Shown: positions 38,986 through 55,902 of the stretch, piece after piece | Position numbering within the stretch: position 1 is the first letter of the stretch | Layout: every line of letters starts with the position of its first letter | Source: Arabidopsis thaliana | Taxonomy: Eukaryota > Streptophyta > Magnoliopsida > Brassicales > Brassicaceae | Length of the DNA stretch: 64,000 nt | Direction of reading: 5' to 3' | Assembly: GCF_000001735.4 (NCBI RefSeq) | Contig: NC_003070.9 | Coordinates: 6,200,001 to 6,264,000 of the forward strand | Made by a program: the position numbers and the translations under genes | Notes under the pieces: generated by a model | Databases searched by the model: none | What the model was told of the DNA's origin: nothing | The model's input: the letters and a program-made list of their open reading frames with translations, nothing else

Positions 38986-41393
38986 TTAACACTGAGGAAG
39001 ATCATGAGGAGGAGGAAGCAGAGTTTGTGAAGGAAGAGGTCCATCTTTGACGATAAACCCCATTGCTAAACCCCACGAAGTATGTTGTTCTAGATGACAG
39101 TGAATAAACCAAACTCCTGGATTATCCGCATTTATCCTAATCGCCGCCCATCCTCCCGTCGGCACTGCAAAAGTATTCCTCTCCGGCGGATCCACCAAGT
39201 TGTACCTTTTCGGATCCTTCTCCGGGTCAAAATTCCCAAATCCTCTTCCCACTACGAAGAAATTGTGTCCGTGTACATGTAAAGGATGATTCTCGATGTT
39301 TAAGAAACTCGTTCCCTGAAACACGATCTCTAATCTCGATCCGAATTCGACTTCGAAAAGCTTCGTACCGAATTCTGTGTTCATGTTTTCCGATACCGGA
39401 TCTACTCCCGTGAAATCGAATCTGTTCGGTGGTTTCTCTGGGAAATCGAGTGAGAAAACTCCTTTGCTCTGTTTCTTATAGTAGCTTTCGAGGATCGATA
39501 TCGGAGGTCTGACAAATGAGATGTTGTTCATTGATGCGAAGAATCTCTTCCCTGCGTAACCGTCGCAGGTCTGATTTAACGGACAATCCTGGAGATTGAG
39601 ACTTATCGTGGTGATCACTCGCTTGTCTATCTTCGTCGGGACTTTACATGGATACTTCGCTGATCCCAGACTTTTGATGCTATCGGAGAATTTCGTCGCG
39701 AATTTCGTATCCAGCATATTCGGGAGAGCTACGACTGTCGACATTGCCGTTAATCGCCGTCTCCGCCGTGTGTTTACGGAATTTTCCGGTTTGGTTTTAC
39801 CGGTGTAACGGATGAATCCTACGGTGGTTGAGTTGTTGAAAGGAAAGACGGAAGTGACGTAAGGAGTTGCGGCGATGAGAAATTCACCGCCGGAGAGTTG
39901 GTCGGCGCGGAGAAGAAGGGTGGTGGTTTGACCGGGAGCGATCATGATTGCTTTGGTATGAACCGGTTTGGTGTAAACCGCGTCGACTTCGACTACAGTT
40001 AGCGTGTGATTCGCTACAGCGACGAAGAGCTCGTTGTTTAGAGCTGCATTGATTATGCGGAGGATGTAGGTTTTTCCGGCGTCTACGGTCGCCGTGAAAG
40101 TATCTGCAGACGATCATAATCAGTGAGAAACGAACCAAATTGGGCCGGAATTGAATCGATCCGGTTTGGAACTTAAATCATCGGTTAAGCGAAATAAACT
40201 GGACCTTTGGTAGAACATGGATAAAGTGGGCCGGGAAGCCCGTTAAGGGTGTAAGCGTCGGAAACTTTAGCCCCAGCTCCGGTCTTCATCATCGCTTTCT
40301 CAACATTGTCCACGTCATCATTCCACCATTCACCTACATAATCCAATTTCACATATTCTATTCAATCTACATCGTGCAATTAAAACTAGTTAAAAATGAT
40401 ATAAGCACTTTTTGTCACTGGCTTGGTGTTTTTTTACATATGGAGGAGTTGAACCAGCTTAGTTTTAAGATCGCATAATCGTGATTCTAAATTTCGTATA
40501 CATATATGTTTGAAGGGAAATGAAAAAAAAAAGAAAAGAAAGAAAAGAAGTTATATTTTTTACCAAGTATAATGGGAATTTCGGATTGGATATGGCTGCC
40601 GGAAAAGGGATAAGGCTGCCGCGGATAGATGATGAAAGCGCCGTAGACGGAGGCTCGTTGCCATGAGTGATGAGCATGCCAAAGGAGTGTGCCTCTTTGA
40701 TCCTCCACTTTGAATCTATATGTATATGATTGTTTCGATCTTATCGGACATTGCGTTATGTAAGCCGGTCCATCAGCCCAACCGGTCCGGTATTGCCTTA
40801 ACCCATGCCTGCTCACAAACCCCCAAAAATATAAAAACGATAAATAAACTCACAGAAAGAACTAAAACAAGATGTTAAAAGTGGTTGAATTATGCATGCA
40901 CGAGTGTTACCAATGAATAGTTGTATTGTGAGCAATCCGGTTAGTCACTTTGATTTCTACGATGTCACCTTCGTGTACTGCCACGGTCGGTCCTGGATAT
41001 TGTCCGTTCACCGTTAGAAGTTGTTTGGTGTGGCACAATCGAGTTACCTTCTTCCATTCGACCTAAAACCCCAAGAAACAAAAAAACGTTTACTATATAT
41101 CACATTGATGAAAATGTTACTATTACATGAGCGTAATATAACTACCACGTTAAGAAACTGTATGTACTATAATTGATAAAGATGTTCTTTTATAAGCGAT
41201 ACAAATCTTGAATAAATGCTGTATGAGTTTTCCAAATCTTTAGTATAATCATATCAGTAACATGAAATTGAATCTGCCTAAATTTGCTTACATTAAAGTG
41301 AAATCGACGAGTGGTTGAAGCCGAAGAATAAGGGAGAAGAGTTGTAAATAGAAGCAAAAAGGTCGAAATTATTAGAAACCCTAAATTTTCCAT
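38986..41393 (-). CDS. LAC1: Laccase (multicopper oxidase)
   Basis: Secreted p-diphenol:O2 oxidoreductase of the apoplast/cell wall. Five exons right to left: 41292-41393, 40911-41062, 40564-40808, 40205-40333 and 38986-40103, total 581 aa. The N-terminus [20 protein letters not shown] is a signal peptide. All four copper-ligand regions are present: HWHG (spanning exons 2-3), [21 protein letters not shown], and [17 protein letters not shown] with the Cys that binds type 1 copper. It ends in the usual plant-laccase DLPQC. It matches At1g18140 in length and place. It is convergent with the ThrRS fragment. Confidence 0.95.
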
Positions 41394-44300
41394 TTCTTTA
41401 TAGAAGACTGATATCTTCTTTCTTTTACTTAGCTATGATTATTGATCAAGTTTGATATTGTGAAGGCTCCTTTATATAGCATCATCATGGGTTTCATTTC
41501 TAGTTTAAACTTTATTATTATACATAATTCTGTTAAAGTACCTATATTATTTAAAGTTTTAAGAAACCCCATTGAGATGATCCCAAAAAAATGTCCTGCA
41601 AGAAAAGAAAAAAAAGGAGACAAATTATTACTGGTGAGTTTTCTTACATAATTGGATTGGTAGGTGAGTGTACCACGTACGAAAAAGTGAGTTATTTTGA
41701 AGATTTCAAATCTCTCATATATATATATACTCATGATCTCAAATGGATACAATCAGCATGCTTCTAAATTATATAGCATCACTAAAATGGTTACCTGCTA
41801 GTATATGTCATTGAGTACTCATAACTCATTAACTAAGTACTCAATTTTATTTAACTAAGTAACTCGTAACTCATAACTTTAAATAATAATAATAAATTAC
41901 TCGATTTTTTGTATTTATTAAATTTGAACATCTGTAGTTTTTTTTTCGTTTCGTCTATATCAACATCTTTCGTTTTATATGAATCTATATATCTGCTACG
42001 GCCTACGATTTAGTTATTTCCCCCATGATCCCTAGCTAAAACCACGTGACTTCCTGAAACATCACCAATTGCTCATACAGTATGAGTCATACTCATCATA
42101 TATACAAAAGCTAAATCCCCTCTTGTTTTTTTTTTATATATGTATACTTTCTTTCTATAATTCTATCTTCCAGTTCTCTTCTCTACCTATCTCATATCTC
42201 ATCTACTTCAGCTTTTCATCCAGTCAATATCTCTTTTCACCAAACTTCCCCCGATTTAAATGTATCCCTCTCGTATCAAACAACTTGCTCATTTATATAT
42301 ATATATATATATATAAACACCTCAATTCCTCCTTTTGTTATTTGAGTCTGTTTGATAGTTGATTAAGATGACTTTATATAAGGTTTGATATCTTAGTTAT
42401 GGTCTTCGACGAAATATGTATTTGTTCTAATGAAAATGTATAGCACTAACAAATCAAATACAAAATGTATATATATTCAATCACCAACTATATAATTCGA
42501 TATTTCTCGGTTAATTAAGAAAATTTGAATAGAATTAAAATTAAATTAAAAATGAATTGAATAGAACTGAGGATAATTTAGTTCATGTTCCAACATTGTA
42601 ATTCTCAACTATGAACTCTTGAATGGTTAAAAAGTAATATCATTTTTCGATATATGTATTTGTTTAACAATAAGTGGAACATGATCTAATTATTCACGGT
42701 TGATAATCCTTCTGAAAAAGAAACACATGCATGTAAAATTGGTTACGTAAAAAGTTATGTGTACTTTAGTAGATATTTATTCAGGATTTGTGGGGTAAAT
42801 TTAACTTTCACATGAAAAACGTGTATGATATATATGTCCAAATTAATGTCCTTTTCTTTTTTAACGTTTTCTGTTGTGATTAAGAAGTGTTTACAAAGTC
42901 GGAAAATAAACCCAAAATTCCCTTATATTATAATTGGGTTCAAGCGTCATCTGCAAACAATTTTTTATTAAAAGAATTTGTTAGAGTTTCCGTTTGGTGC
43001 ATTATGGTTACCATATATATAAAAAATTCACATTATCTGTTTCTGTAACAATAAAGTATGGGACGAAAGTATATAATCTCTTCTTAAACCAGAGATCAAA
43101 ACATGTTGTTTATATAAATGGAATTATAGGCTTTGTAGTTAATTCCGCTTATTAAATCTTCGTACTGATAATATGGAAATTTGAAGTCCACATTAGTGAT
43201 ATATAGATGTATGATGGAATACTTTTAAAAAGTCTTATATTAGGAAAATCATTGAAACTTTATGGTCGATAAAGTGATGTGATCTGTGCATGGGTTGGTG
43301 CGAGCCATCGAAGAGAACAAATAATAGGACGAAATTGCAAACTGTTTTAAACCTGATAAAAAATATATGAATTACATACTACAAATGCAAGTCTCCTTTT
43401 TCATTCGTAAATAGAACACAACTCATAAACTGATGCTTTGCAAAAATTTAACATGGATTTAAAATGCAAAATGATTCCTATGAAAACAAAAAGAAAATGT
43501 GTGAGCTCCAATGATATAGAGGAGTCGAAAATAAAACTATAAATGGATGTGAATCTTCAGCATGTTTAAGACCACAAACCGTTTTATGAGAACAAAAAAT
43601 ATGTAGTTTGAACCGATTTTCTTTTCACTGGCGATTAGAAAAGACTTGTAATATAACTTTTCTTCGGACATTTTAACTTCCAATTTTATTAGTCAAGAGT
43701 TTTGTGACAATCTTCCTTTACGATCCTATAGTTTACATGAAACCAACTTTTTCTTTAATTTATATTTGTAGTGGTCATAATTTGAAGTCAAATTCCAAAG
43801 TTTGGCGGCATGATCCATTAGTATAATGTTAGTTTTTTTTCACTTTTAAACATGCACAAATTCAATTAGTATTTCTACTAAATAATGTAAAAACAGTGTA
43901 GCCTAATTGCTTTAACCAATCTGGCGTCTGTGGACTTTGTTCGCCATATATACATCAACTTTTTGCAGTTTCTTTTTCTTATCGAGACTGTAGTTTGGAG
44001 TTGGTGAGTAAGCTCCCTGGAGCTCACTTTACTCGACCATACCATTATTTCTGACCTCTTTTTCAAAAACCCGATTTTGTTCATTTTTTTTCTTCTTCTT
44101 TTTGTCGTTTTATTTATTTTATTTTGTCGTTATGAGATTAGTCCAAGAATGGTATCAATTCAGATGGACCATGGAATATAAATAATAGATATTAGGTTAG
44201 TCTTCGTCATTAAAAAGCCAACTAACACAGCATTATTATTATGTGTGCTAATTTTTTAGTCTTATCTTTTTTACTTTTAAGAAGTCGAGTATGTTCTTCA

Positions 44301-44640
44301 GGTTAATATAATTTATTATATAAGACCCAATATCCCGGTTTGACCTGGACCGGATCATACCAATCACACAAACTCTCCCAAAGTACTGAAGCAAAGTGAA
44401 TACTGAATAGTATATAAATAATTTCAAAATATGAGTGTTTAAAGAAAAGAGAGAAACAAAAAAATTACATGGAGATCGATGTTTTTATTTAAAGTTTCAT
44501 CAAACCCCCAAAACTATTAAATACAACAAATCAAACCCAACCACGAAGATAGATGTGGATGAATGGAGAAACCAATTTCTTTTCACCAGAAAACTTTCGT
44601 GAAAAAAGAAAAGAAAAGAAAAAAAATAACTAAATCATTT
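41394..44640. other. Long AT-rich intergenic region, LAC1 promoter side to MPK8 3' end
   Basis: It contains the LAC1 promoter on the left and the MPK8 3' UTR on the right. A (TA)n microsatellite lies near 42293-42316. A small palindromic patch, gctccctggagc, lies near 44010-44022. No gene, RNA gene or complete transposon is supported in about 3.2 kb. Confidence 0.5.
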
Positions 44641-47582
<2,942 letters not shown>

Positions 47583-49125
47583 AGACCACTACTAGATTAG
47601 AAAAGAAAAAGATTAGTAATTTACAAAATTGGGTATCCGAAATTCCTTGAGAGCCAAACAATTACCGTCAAGTCACCGTCTTTCTCGCCGCGTCTCTCGG
47701 TTTTGTCCTTCGGAGTTGGAGACCATGTTCTTCTCCTATTTTTTCATTTTTTTTTTAATTTTCTTTTTATGTTTTTTTCATTATTTATGCTCAGATATTT
47801 ATTTTTTTCCCCTGCTTGATTATTAGAGAGAGTGAGTGGAGGGAGAAGAACAAAATATTTAAACCTTTGGAATATTTCGACGACCCGGTTTGTCTATACC
47901 GGTTAATGATAACCTGATTCGGGCATATGCATTTATTGAGTATATGGGCCTACAAAGCGGCCCATACAATAAATGTATTTTCGTTCAATCACTAAACGGA
48001 TTAAACTCAACCGGACAAGGTTCGAAATTAAGAAGATGTTAGATGTTACATTACAAACCGGAATTAAAAGTCTAATTATGAATCTGAGACACAAAAAAAG
48101 AGAGAGTAAAAACGCCTTGCTCGTTCGGTCGCGTTGATGATATGAACATATATTTCATCATGAGCTGAGCAGGTCCAGGAGTCTGTTGCGGTTCGAGCAC
48201 ATCATAGTTATTGGGTCATAAATGAATCCGACAGTAGCGTAATCTAAGCATTTTTTAGTGAATAATACGCTTGATGATATATGTGATATGTCATGGGAGG
48301 ATAATGCATAAGGTGGTGAGCGAAGCATTTTTTCAGCCAAAAAGACAAAATTTTATTTGAATAAATGATATCAAACAAATCCAGATACGCGAAGGAATAT
48401 TGAATATGGAAAGCACGATCGTAAACAATTCTGCGATTTATCATTTCTTATTTTTTTTAACAAAATGTACGGTTTTGCATGATATATTTGCATTAAAAAT
48501 GAATTGGTAAGTTTTTAAATAGCTCTATATTTGCATTAAGCTTTGACTGATTGTACAAAAAATAGAGTAATTTTTTAATTACAGTAGCAAAAAAAAGCAA
48601 AACAAAATTCAATTCTCTCCAGCTCAAAAATCCACTCTTCATCCTCTACTATACTCGTATCTATCTATCTACTCTACTCTGTTTTACGTAAGTTTTTTTT
48701 AGTTGATTTTCTTTTGTCGGACTTTAAGAGAGAGAAAGTGGCGTCTTTGTGGACTTTCTCAATTCAGGAGAGAGTCAAAGAGAAGGAAGAGGCTTCGCTT
48801 ACTTGCTGAGAAAAAAGCTCCAAACTTTCTCTTATTGGGTTTTTGATCAGCTCCGGAGATAAAAAAAAAAAGTATTTTCTTGAAATCGAAATCTGATCTC
48901 CATTGAGAGTCTTGCTACTTGATTTGGATTCCGATTTAAGGTTTTCTCGAGAATTCTTTTGCTGCAGTTATTAGATTTTGACGAGCCGTTGATCTGGACG
49001 GAGTTCCAGATCTCCGGGTCGTGGTACCAAGGAATTAGGGTTTTAGCACAAAGTTCTCGTTTTTCTGTGTATTCGAGGGATGAAGGAGTTTTCGGGTCGA
49101 TGTTCGCTGCTCTAACATTTGGAGT
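47583..49125. promoter_or_regulatory. Shared divergent promoter region of MPK8 and the Raf-like MAPKKK
   Basis: The two start codons (47582 on minus, 49126 on plus) face away from each other across 1.54 kb. Near the right end is a probable leader rich in CT tracts (48600-48670) and two short upstream ORFs. On the left are ccggtt-type and site II-like gggcc motifs near 47890-47970. A 60-codon minus frame at 48158-48340 has no recognisable similarity. Confidence 0.6.
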
Positions 49126-49129
49126 ATGA
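49080..49129 (+). promoter_or_regulatory. Two uORFs ahead of the MAPKKK start, one ending on the main ATG
   Basis: uORF1 starts at 49080 and stops at 49113-49115 (11 residues). uORF2 starts at 49100 and reads MFAALTFGV. Its TGA at 49127-49129 overlaps the main ATG (49126-49128) as ATGA. Such an arrangement can force termination-reinitiation at the main start. It matters only if the mature leader contains these bases, which I infer from the absence of a splice acceptor after them. Confidence 0.65.
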
Positions 49130-52100
49130 AGATGAACATGAAGAAATTTCTCAAAAAGCTTCGTATCACGCCCAATCAACGAGACGATGGTGAAGGTTCA
49201 GTCTCTAACAGAAGCAATAAGTCTAGTGATGCAGAACCATCTCCTTCTGATTCATTGAGGTCTCAAGATAACTCTGAATTCAAACCCTTTTTGGGTTTAT
49301 CAAATTGGTTAAGCTCTGTTACTCACAGGAAAAGCCCTTCTTCTTCCAATGCCACCAATAGCAAAGAGGATGACACTACCATGGAACATGGTGGTCCCGT
49401 TGGGTCGGAATCTGGGATGCAGGGTTTGGGTTCTAGTAGTAATTCCAAGGATCCAGAAGTTGAAGAAGAATATCAGATACAGTTGGCTCTAGAGTTAAGT
49501 GCTAGGGAGGATCCTGAAGCTGCTCAGATTGAGGCTATGAAGCAGTTCAGCTTAGGTTCTCGTCCTTCTGCTCCCGAGAATACTCCAGCTGAACTCATGG
49601 CATATAGATATTGGGTGAGTTTTTAACTCATTGCTAGACATAGAAACAAATTTCCAATTCACTTAAGCGACAATAGACTATGCTTGAAACAAAATGTGTT
49701 AAGTTGATTATAAGTTTATAACTCTTTTCTGTCTCTTCTAACCAATTTTACATCATCTGGAATTTTGCAGAATTATAACTGTCTTGGCTATGATGACAAG
49801 ATTGTGGATGGTTTCTATGACCTGTGTGGAGTAATGAATGAATCTTCCTTAAAAAGAATACCTCCCTTAGTTGATCTTCAGGGGACACTTGTGTCAGATG
49901 GTGTAACTTGGGATGCTGTTCTAGTGAACAGCAGCAAAGATTCTAATCTGTTGAGACTTGAACAAATGGCTCTTGATATTGCAGCAAAATCAAAGTCAGC
50001 GTCTTCTTCAGGGTTTGTGAACAGTGAATTGGTAAGGCAACTGGCAGTTTTAGTTGCTGATTACATGGGTGGACCAGTTTTGGATCCAGATAGCACGTTA
50101 AGAGCTTGGTGGAGTCTGAGCTACAGCTTGAAAGCAACCCTCCGTAGCATGGTTCTGCCCCTGGGTTCTCTAACTATTGGATTGGCTCGTCATCGTGCCT
50201 TGTTATTCAAAGTATGTACCATGCCCTCATTCACTTTTGCTTTCTGTGAAAATTAGCATAAGAGGGGTATTTTTTGTGATCGCATGACTGTTAAAGCTTC
50301 TTGCAGTTTGGTGAATGTTTGAAATTGTGTTCAAAATTGCCCCTGTTTCTCTGACTATATTTATTACATACAAAGCGTATGGCACCTCTAAACGCTTTGT
50401 GGTGTTTTGTTTCTTCTTTCTTATGAGACTTTGTAGGTTTTGTGTGATAGTGTCGGCGTTCCTTGTCGAATAGTCAAAGGACAGCAATATACCGGTTCAG
50501 ATGATGTGGCAATGAACTCCATTAAGACTGATGATGGCAGGTGACTTTCAAATTAAATTCAATCGCTGTGTAATTTTAACAATTTCTCTATCATTTGGAG
50601 AGAAAATATATATATATATTGTCACCAAATGTGTGCGTGTAAAAAATGAAACTATGTGCATATGGACTTGGGGTGTGTGTGCTATTTATAGCTAACTCAC
50701 ATCTCTGAAAAGGTTAGAGCAAATACTGAGGCTTGATAAAAGTGTAACTTTCTTTGGTCTAAGCAACAATACTCTTTAGAAATGAAAGTACGATTAAGCA
50801 TGTTTCATGCTTTGTACAGTGGTTCTTTCTATTGTTATTGCAGTCTGCAGTTGCAAATTATTTTCCTTAACGAATCCAAATGTGAATTTCAGGGAGTACA
50901 TTGTTGATCTCATGGGAGATCCAGGCACGCTTATCCCCGCTGATGCAGCTGGACTACAAATGGACTTTGATGATTCTGTCTACTCTGCCAGTCCCAGAGA
51001 TGTTGATTCATCTCATGTAGCTTCTTCCAGCAGTGGGGTCGAGAGCTCAATTGAAGAACACACAGAATCTTGGTCAGCGGAACATCGTTCTAGGACCAAG
51101 GGTTCCCGGGAGGAAAACCAATCTGCAGGTGGAGGGGATCTCATGATTCCAAATATTAGGGAAGCTGTGGGAAGTCAAAAGGCTCCTGTTCAACATCTTT
51201 CCAGCAAGCCTACTCATTCTTTCACTCATGCCAGATCACCTTCGTGGACTGAAGGTGTTAGCTCTCCAGCTGGACGCAGGATGAAAGTCAAAGATGTTTC
51301 ACAATATATGATTGATGCTGCCAAAGAGAATCCACAACTAGCTCAGAAGCTTCATGATGTGTTACTTGAAAGTGGAGTTGTAGCTCCTCGAAATTTATTT
51401 TCGGAAGTCTATTCAGAGTCAATGGAGGCAACAGGTGAAATCAAATCTGTGGCTGAATCCAATGATGAGAAAGGGAAAGATTTTGGAACAATCCAGCAAG
51501 GAAGAAACCAGAGCAACCTTGGCCCTGTGAGGTTTTTGCCTCCTCTTCCAAGACCGCAATCTAAAGCAATTACCCATGACCTACGTGAACATTCAGGATC
51601 TGGACTCGGTCATTTGTCTGAACATTGCAATATTGATGGTCACTCTGATTCCTCACATTCTGAAACATCTACTGACTATCCCAGAAATGTTCCTGTTGCC
51701 GTAGCTGCAGCGGCTGTTGTTGCGTCTTCCATGGTTGTTGCTGCCGCCAAGTCAGCAAACTCGGATTCCTCCACTTTAGAACTTTCTGCTGCAGCTGCTG
51801 CTGCAGTTATGGCGACAGCTGCAGCAGTGAGCAGGCAGTTTGAACTAGATTCACTTAGCAACGGGGATGCTGGTTCTGGTGGGCTTCATGGGGTAGATTC
51901 AGGAGGAGAACGAATATCCGACAGATCTATTGGCAATGAAAGTTCAAAATCTGATGCTGCAATTGATGATGTAGCTGAATGCGAGATTTTGTGGGAGGAA
52001 ATTACTGTGGCTGAGCGTATCGGACTGGGTATATGCTCTACTATATGCTTTAGTGTAACTAGTGCCACAACAGTAAGTACTTTATATTTATGTCTTTTGA

Positions 52101-53835
52101 TGCAGGATCATACGGAGAGGTATATAGGGGAGATTGGCATGGAACTGTGAGTATCTCATATTTCTTTAGCTTTTACTAATTAGCTGACGACAAGAGAAAC
52201 AATGTAAATTTGGTTATTATTTTCAATATCAATGAAACTCTTGATTTGGTAGGCAGTGGCTGTCAAGAAGTTCATTGACCAAGATATTACTGGAGAGGCA
52301 CTGGAGGAATTCAGAAGTGAGGTATAAGCCTTTCATTCTCTGGAAATTCTTGTACCCTTTCAAGTTTCACAATTCGTAACATCTCATTTCAATTTGATGC
52401 AAGGTCCGGATGATGAGAAGGCTCAGACACCCTAATATTGTTCTCTTCATGGGAGCTGTAACCCGCCCACCAAATCTCTCAATTGTTACAGAATTTCTTC
52501 CTCGGTATGCTATGATCCTTTTCATGATTTAATTGTTTTGACGCTCTATATGATTTGCATATCTTTGATGATAACTACCATCCATTATATGATTTTCACG
52601 CTAAACGCTTTATGTTCCATCCATTAGTGAGCAGAGCTCAGACTCGTCAGTCTCATTTCTGTGTTTATTAACCTTTTTTTTTTTGCTTGCGCAGAGGTAG
52701 CTTGTATAGGTTAATTCACAGGCCTAATAACCAATTAGATGAGCGAAAGCGTCTGAGGATGGCTCTTGATGCTGTACTATTACTCTTTTCTCTTTCGCTC
52801 CTTCTTTACCTCTACTACGTATTTGTATCTTCTAGATTGTTTCTTACAAAAAAAAATTCAACCGTTGTAGGCTCGTGGAATGAATTATTTACACAGCTGT
52901 AATCCGGTAATTGTCCATCGTGATCTTAAATCTCCAAACCTTCTAGTTGACAAAAATTGGGTTGTCAAGGTCAGTAATTCTTCCACTCGGATTTCATTTT
53001 CTCTCCTATGATATCTCTAATGGCTTACATATTTCTCAGGTGTGCGATTTTGGGTTGTCTAGAATGAAAGTAAGCACATACCTCTCTTCAAAGTCAACAG
53101 CAGGCACGGTAAGCTACTAGAAGAAATTCACTGTTCTCCACTAGGACAGTTAATGTCAACTAAAACAATCCTGTAGATTCCAGATTTACTTTCCTCTCGT
53201 AATTTCATCATAATTACACCGTCAATTATCATCAGAAACTACCTCATATCTTACTTTCCAGTTGATTGATCTAAGCATGAGACTTGATTTTGTGTTTGCT
53301 CATTTCAGGCTGAATGGATGGCTCCAGAAGTGCTTAGAAACGAACCCGCAGATGAGAAGTATGGTTTTTCTAAAGAAAAATAGTTTTATCGTATTATATT
53401 TTCCCATGTAACGTTCCCTTTTAAGAACGAGGTACATAATGTGAAAACAGGTGTGATGTGTACAGCTACGGGGTCATTCTCTGGGAACTCTTTACGTTAC
53501 AGCAACCATGGGGAAAAATGAACCCAATGCAAGTGGTTGGCGCGGTTGGTTTTCAACATCGACGACTTGATATCCCTGAATTTGTGGATCCTGGAATTGC
53601 AGATATCATCAGGAAATGTTGGCAGACGTAAGTTTGAAAAGTCACTTAATTGTTGTATGATGAATCTAGCTCTATTGTTTTGTTCATGAATTAGGTGCGG
53701 TTATTTGGTAGGGATCCAAGGTTAAGACCAAGTTTTGGAGAGATCATGGATTCTTTAAAGCAGCTACAGAAACCTATCCAGAGAGCAGCAGTTCCCAGTT
53801 CTTCTGCATTGACCACTGATGAGCAGGAACAATAA
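49126..53835 (+). CDS. RAF4: Raf-like MAP kinase kinase kinase (group B3, EDR1 family)
   Basis: Ser/Thr kinase of the plant Raf-like B3 class (relatives EDR1 and SIS8). Thirteen exons: 49126-49614, 49771-50211, 50437-50540, 50893-52028, 52106-52146, 52253-52321, 52404-52504, 52695-52773, 52871-52969, 53040-53108, 53309-53358, 53451-53627 and 53712-53835. They sum to exactly 992 aa. An EDR1-type N-terminal domain comes first (about 110-300, with [12 protein letters not shown] and [10 protein letters not shown]). A long Ser-rich linker follows, with two Ala-rich stretches (about 565-650). The kinase domain fills roughly the last 280 residues: [47 protein letters not shown]. It matches At1g18160. 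Confidence 0.93.
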
Positions 53836-54290
53836 CATCATGCTTGATGAAGAAGATGACTAAATGATGATGAAGGTGGGGATCATTCTTTACATATTAA
53901 TGTTCTGTGGTGTGCTGTCCATGTGTATTCACCATGTTTTGTTTACAAATTGTAAAAAAAGATGAATGCAAAACAAAACAAACAAAGAAAAAAAGAAAAA
54001 AGAAGTTATTTTGTCAATGGTAAAAAAATCATTGAGAATTGAAATTTCATATCTCTTATATACGAAATTCAAAGTAAATTGTTCATATACCCTCAATAAC
54101 TAATTCACTGTTTATCTATTTTATCTTGGCGCGAGTTTATCATTTCTGTTAATTATGATTATTTCGTTACTAACAATAACCAAATACTGTAAATCGAATA
54201 AATTCGTTCGCCTTCTTTCTTGAAACATGATCATCACTCGATCAGGATAGCGTTTAAAAAGGAACCAAAAATAATAATTAGAGCCTGAAA
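53836..54290. other. Intergenic region, MAPKKK to FKBP
   Basis: It holds the 3' UTR of the kinase and the promoter of the next gene. AT-rich, with no other feature seen. Confidence 0.45.
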
Positions 54291-55507
54291 ATGGCGAATC
54301 TGTTCACTGCTACGGCTCCTTTCCTCTCACTCTCGAAGCCATTCACCAAAACGGCATCGTACCACCAGTGTTACGCCTCTTCTTCCAATCCGCCGGAGCC
54401 TGAGTCTTCTTCTCCTCCTCCTCCTCCGCCTCCGCCTCAACCGCTGGCATCGCAACAGAAGAGGAAGAAGAACGTTGAGACGACGGATTGGGTCGCTTCT
54501 TCCTTGACCCGGCGGTTTGGAATCGGCGCGGGTCTTGCCTGGGCGGGCTTTCTGGCTTTCGGTGTAATCTCCGAGCAGATCAAGACTCGGATTGAGGTTT
54601 CTCAGGAAGTAGCTAACACCAGGTTTTAATATTTCACATGTCGTTACAAAATTTCGCATTTTTGAAGAACTTTCAATACCGAATAGGCGATTACAAAGAA
54701 ATAGTTTTTGGATTTCATAATCATAAGTTATCTGAAGACTAGAGTTGATTATTTTGTTGGGTTTGCAGAGATGTAGAAGAAGAGAAAGAGATTGTGTTGC
54801 CCAACGGCATAAGGTACAATTTCCCCATTAACACTAGAGCACAAATGTTGAATGATTTCATCCGTGGATAAAGTTTAATTACCTGCTTACTAGTTCTTTA
54901 AACAAAGCTCTGTTACTGAAAAATGAGATATGAGCCTGCTTCATCCATAATAATTAGTTAATTACCACGTATGTTTTCTCTGTGGCCATTTTTAGTATAT
55001 GAGCTTATTAAGCCATTGAAACTATTGATGTAGCAATGTGTCTCCTTTCCTATGATGTACTGAAGAAAGAATATCCGACATTGATAACAAAACAGACAGC
55101 TCTTGCATCAGTAACTGATGCATGGAATCGGACCGTGCAGGTACTATGATCAACGGGTTGGAGGAGGAGCAACACCAAGAGCAGGAGACTTGGTAGTGAT
55201 TGATCTAAAGGGGCAAGTGCAAGGAACCGGACAAGTATTCGTGGATACATTTGGAACCAAAGACAAGAAGAAGATGAAGCCATTGGCACTTGTGGTGGGT
55301 TCAAAACCATATAGCAAAGGATTATGTGAAGGCATAGATTATGTACTAAGGTCCATGAAGGCTGGAGGTAAACGCAGAGTGATTGTTCCACCATCGTTAG
55401 GATTTGGTGTAGACGGTGCTGAATTGGAATCGGGTTTGCAGATTCCTCCTAATGCTTCGTTGGAATATATAGTTGAGATTGATAGAGTCTCAATTGCACC
55501 AGCTTGA
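54291..55507 (+). CDS. FKBP17-2: Chloroplast FKBP-type peptidyl-prolyl isomerase
   Basis: FK506-binding-protein fold. Three exons, 54291-54622, 54769-54813 and 55141-55507, 247 aa. The N-terminus (MANLFTATAPFLSLSKPF, Ser/Thr-rich) looks like a plastid transit peptide. A proline run follows (about residues 42-50), then a hydrophobic stretch (FGIGAGLAWAGFLAFGVIS, about 76-94) that may be a thylakoid-transfer or membrane segment. The FKBP domain fills the C-terminal ~120 residues: GDLVVIDLKGQVQGTG, FVDTFGTK, GLCEGIDYVLRSMKAGGKRR, VIVPPSLGFG, LEYIVEIDRV. Several active-site aromatics of FKBP12 appear changed, as in many plastid FKBPs, so isomerase activity is uncertain. It matches At1g18170. Confidence 0.9.
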
Positions 55508-55902
55508 GTTGTTGTACGTACAGCTTTGGTTTCATTCCCAAATCCTTCAAATATTTGGTTGTATAAGTATGAGTGGAAAACAAAGTGTAAATTTTTGTTT
55601 CTTTTGGGGTCGATGTGATTGAACCGAGATAAACCGGATCAAAATCTTCGGTTTGATTTATTTATTTATTTAAATAGATATAAAATTACGTAAATGTATT
55701 TCTGTGGTTATACGTACTGTATTTACTATTTACGACTTTGATGAAGTCTTAGCCAAAATTGCGAAGATAATTATTTTATTCGCTGGATCTCTCTGTGAAC
55801 GAGGAAAGGATCACGACACTTGTCAATTAACATTGTTTATTCTTTTTTTCCGGCGGAAGCGAATTGTTGGTTGCTGTAGAGAGAATTGATTGGCCGGAGA
55901 GA
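55508..55902. other. Intergenic region, FKBP to DUF1295 gene
   Basis: 3' UTR of the FKBP gene and the short promoter/leader of the next gene. Nothing else was seen. Confidence 0.45.

Noticed and set aside
42069-42362. 97-codon hydrophobic frame in the LAC1-MPK8 spacer
   Set aside because: It is made of T-rich and (TA)n sequence, which reads as Phe/Tyr/Ile in any frame.
43990-44030. Palindromic gctccctggagc patch resembling part of a miR319/miR159-like string
   Set aside because: The match is only a few bases, and there is no long stem or mature-sequence match like the one at MIR159B.
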